A DNA stretch of 33,325 nt. It comes from Hellea sp. Lineage in GTDB: Bacteria > Pseudomonadota > Alphaproteobacteria > Caulobacterales > Maricaulaceae. Below are positions 32,835 to 33,325 of this stretch, in pieces (position 1 is the first letter of the stretch; every line of letters begins with the position of its first letter). Below the pieces are notes generated by a model, which worked only from the letters and a program-made list of their open reading frames with translations, was not told where the DNA came from and made no database searches. The DNA is taken from the NCBI GenBank assembly GCA_020629135.1, contig JAHDDX010000026.1, forward strand, positions 1 to 33,325. Direction: 5' to 3'. The translations under genes and the position numbers were made by a program.

Positions 32835-33236
32835 TTGGATGCCAGTTCAGGGGAATGTGGACGACTTTTTTCGCCGATTCTCCCATCAGGAGAGTTTAAT
32901 CTGTTTTCTTCGCTTAAGACGTCAGTTTGGGCACCGGCATTAATCCGGCGGGCACAATCCGCCGGGGCTTATGCGACGGTCATTCGTAAGGGAGATCCGG
33001 ACGCGGGTGCGGCTCTGTTAAAAGTGCGGGCTCTGGATGGGTCTGCTGTGCTTTACCGACCTATGCGAAATATGTCCGGCGACCGTATCTGGTTGCCCAA
33101 AGGTCCATTGCCTGAAAGTGAAATTGACGATGCCATTACATTGCGCCTGGCGACCGATCCCGATTTGTGGGTGATAGAAATCGAAGATCGTGATGGCCGC
33201 CATTTTCTTACCGAAACCGTTGAGGACGCGAATTAA
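32835..33236 (+). CDS. DUF1491 family protein
   Basis: A small soluble protein of the alphaproteobacterial DUF1491 family. Characteristic stretches are LKTSVWAPALIRRAQSAGAYATV, KGDPDAGAALLKV, DPDLWVIEIEDRDGRHFL. The only standard start in frame is TTG at 32835, giving 133 residues, but it has no ribosome-binding site and adds an N-terminal region unlike the family. AGGAGAG (32888-32894) lies 6 bases before a CTG at 32901; starting there gives 111 residues beginning FSSLKTSVW after Met, as family members do. I give the outer boundary but favour CTG. Function is unknown. Confidence 0.82.
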   Translation: MDASSGECGRLFSPILPSGEFNLFSSLKTSVWAPALIRRAQSAGAYATVIRKGDPDAGAALLKVRALDGSAVLYRPMRNMSGDRIWLPKGPLPESEIDDAITLRLATDPDLWVIEIEDRDGRHFLTETVEDAN

Positions 33237-33293
33237 GGCCTTTGGGATAAAGTTTTTCTTCTATCCTGGCTCAGAATTGTTTAGCGTTTTTTC

Positions 33294-33325
33294 ATGTCCT
33301 GGAAACGTGAACTTGATGAATTGAA
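33294..33325 (+). CDS. start of probable acyl-CoA carboxylase carboxyltransferase subunit (3' end outside window)
   Basis: Only ten codons are visible, reading MSWKRELDEL. This resembles the N-terminus of biotin-dependent acyl-CoA carboxylase/decarboxylase carboxyltransferase subunits, which often begin MSW-x-E-x-DEL. The ribosome-binding site is poor. The call rests on these few residues alone and could be wrong. Confidence 0.35.
   Translation, partial: MSWKRELDEL

Noticed and set aside
33237-33293. GGATA...TATCC pair after the DUF1491 gene as a terminator
   Set aside because: Only a 5-bp AT-rich stem with the T-run in its loop, not after it.

Overview
This window comes from an alphaproteobacterium of moderate GC content, most likely a marine relative of the stalked/dimorphic group (Caulobacterales in the broad sense, Hyphomonadaceae/Maricaulaceae-like). 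The clues are a PleC/DivJ-type sensor kinase, DUF2336 and DUF1491 proteins, a Ros/MucR regulator, a perfect CtrA-type box next to clustered GANTC (CcrM) sites, and frequent ATGA/TAATG gene overlaps. This assignment is inference from gene content; no rRNA is present. I see no phage, IS element or CRISPR array.

Layout. (1) 1-2.6 kb: valine catabolism genes (acyl-CoA dehydrogenase end, 3-hydroxyisobutyryl-CoA hydrolase, mmsB). Two copies of a ~103-bp palindromic interspersed repeat flank the hydrolase gene. (2) 2.6-5.9 kb, minus strand: a GFA-family zinc protein coupled to a metallo-beta-lactamase-fold hydrolase, then a long-form SppA. (3) 6.17 kb: tRNA-Gln(TTG). (4) 6.4-15.4 kb, plus strand: a ten-gene Ton-like energy-transduction locus in which every component type occurs twice: DUF3450 x2, ExbB/TolQ x2 (the first a long TtpC-like form), ExbD x2, TonB x2, TPR protein x2. 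A strong terminator after the first TPR gene separates the second tonB-TPR pair, which has its own promoter and a 15-bp palindrome. (5) 15.4-17.5 kb, minus: oligopeptidase B. (6) 17.6-18.9 kb: a DUF2336 protein ending in an intrinsic terminator. (7) 19-27.3 kb: a tightly overlapping Mrp-type Na+/H+ antiporter operon (E, F, G, DUF4040 subunit, B, C, then three NuoL/M/N-like subunits with a small two-TM protein between the last two). It ends in a translationally coupled Ros/MucR regulator. (8) 27.5-28.4 kb: PAS-domain protein with a CtrA/GANTC promoter, and convergent SufE. (9) 28.6-33.2 kb: PleC/DivJ-like kinase, convergent BcsB-like periplasmic protein, DUF1491 protein, and the first codons of a probable acyl-CoA carboxylase carboxyltransferase.

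How the genes work together. The Ton-like locus should use the proton gradient, through ExbB/ExbD, to drive periplasmic TonB proteins. The signal-peptide-bearing DUF3450 and TPR proteins are probable periplasmic partners. No TonB-dependent receptor lies in the window, so the substrate is unknown. The Mrp operon should exchange Na+ for H+. The most distinctive points are the complete doubling of the Ton-like machine with asymmetric cysteine pairs, the histone-H1-like tail on the DUF4040 antiporter subunit, the MucR protein that has lost its zinc site while coupled to the antiporter genes, mutually exclusive hairpins between the DUF3450 genes, and the CtrA/GANTC promoter of the PAS gene.
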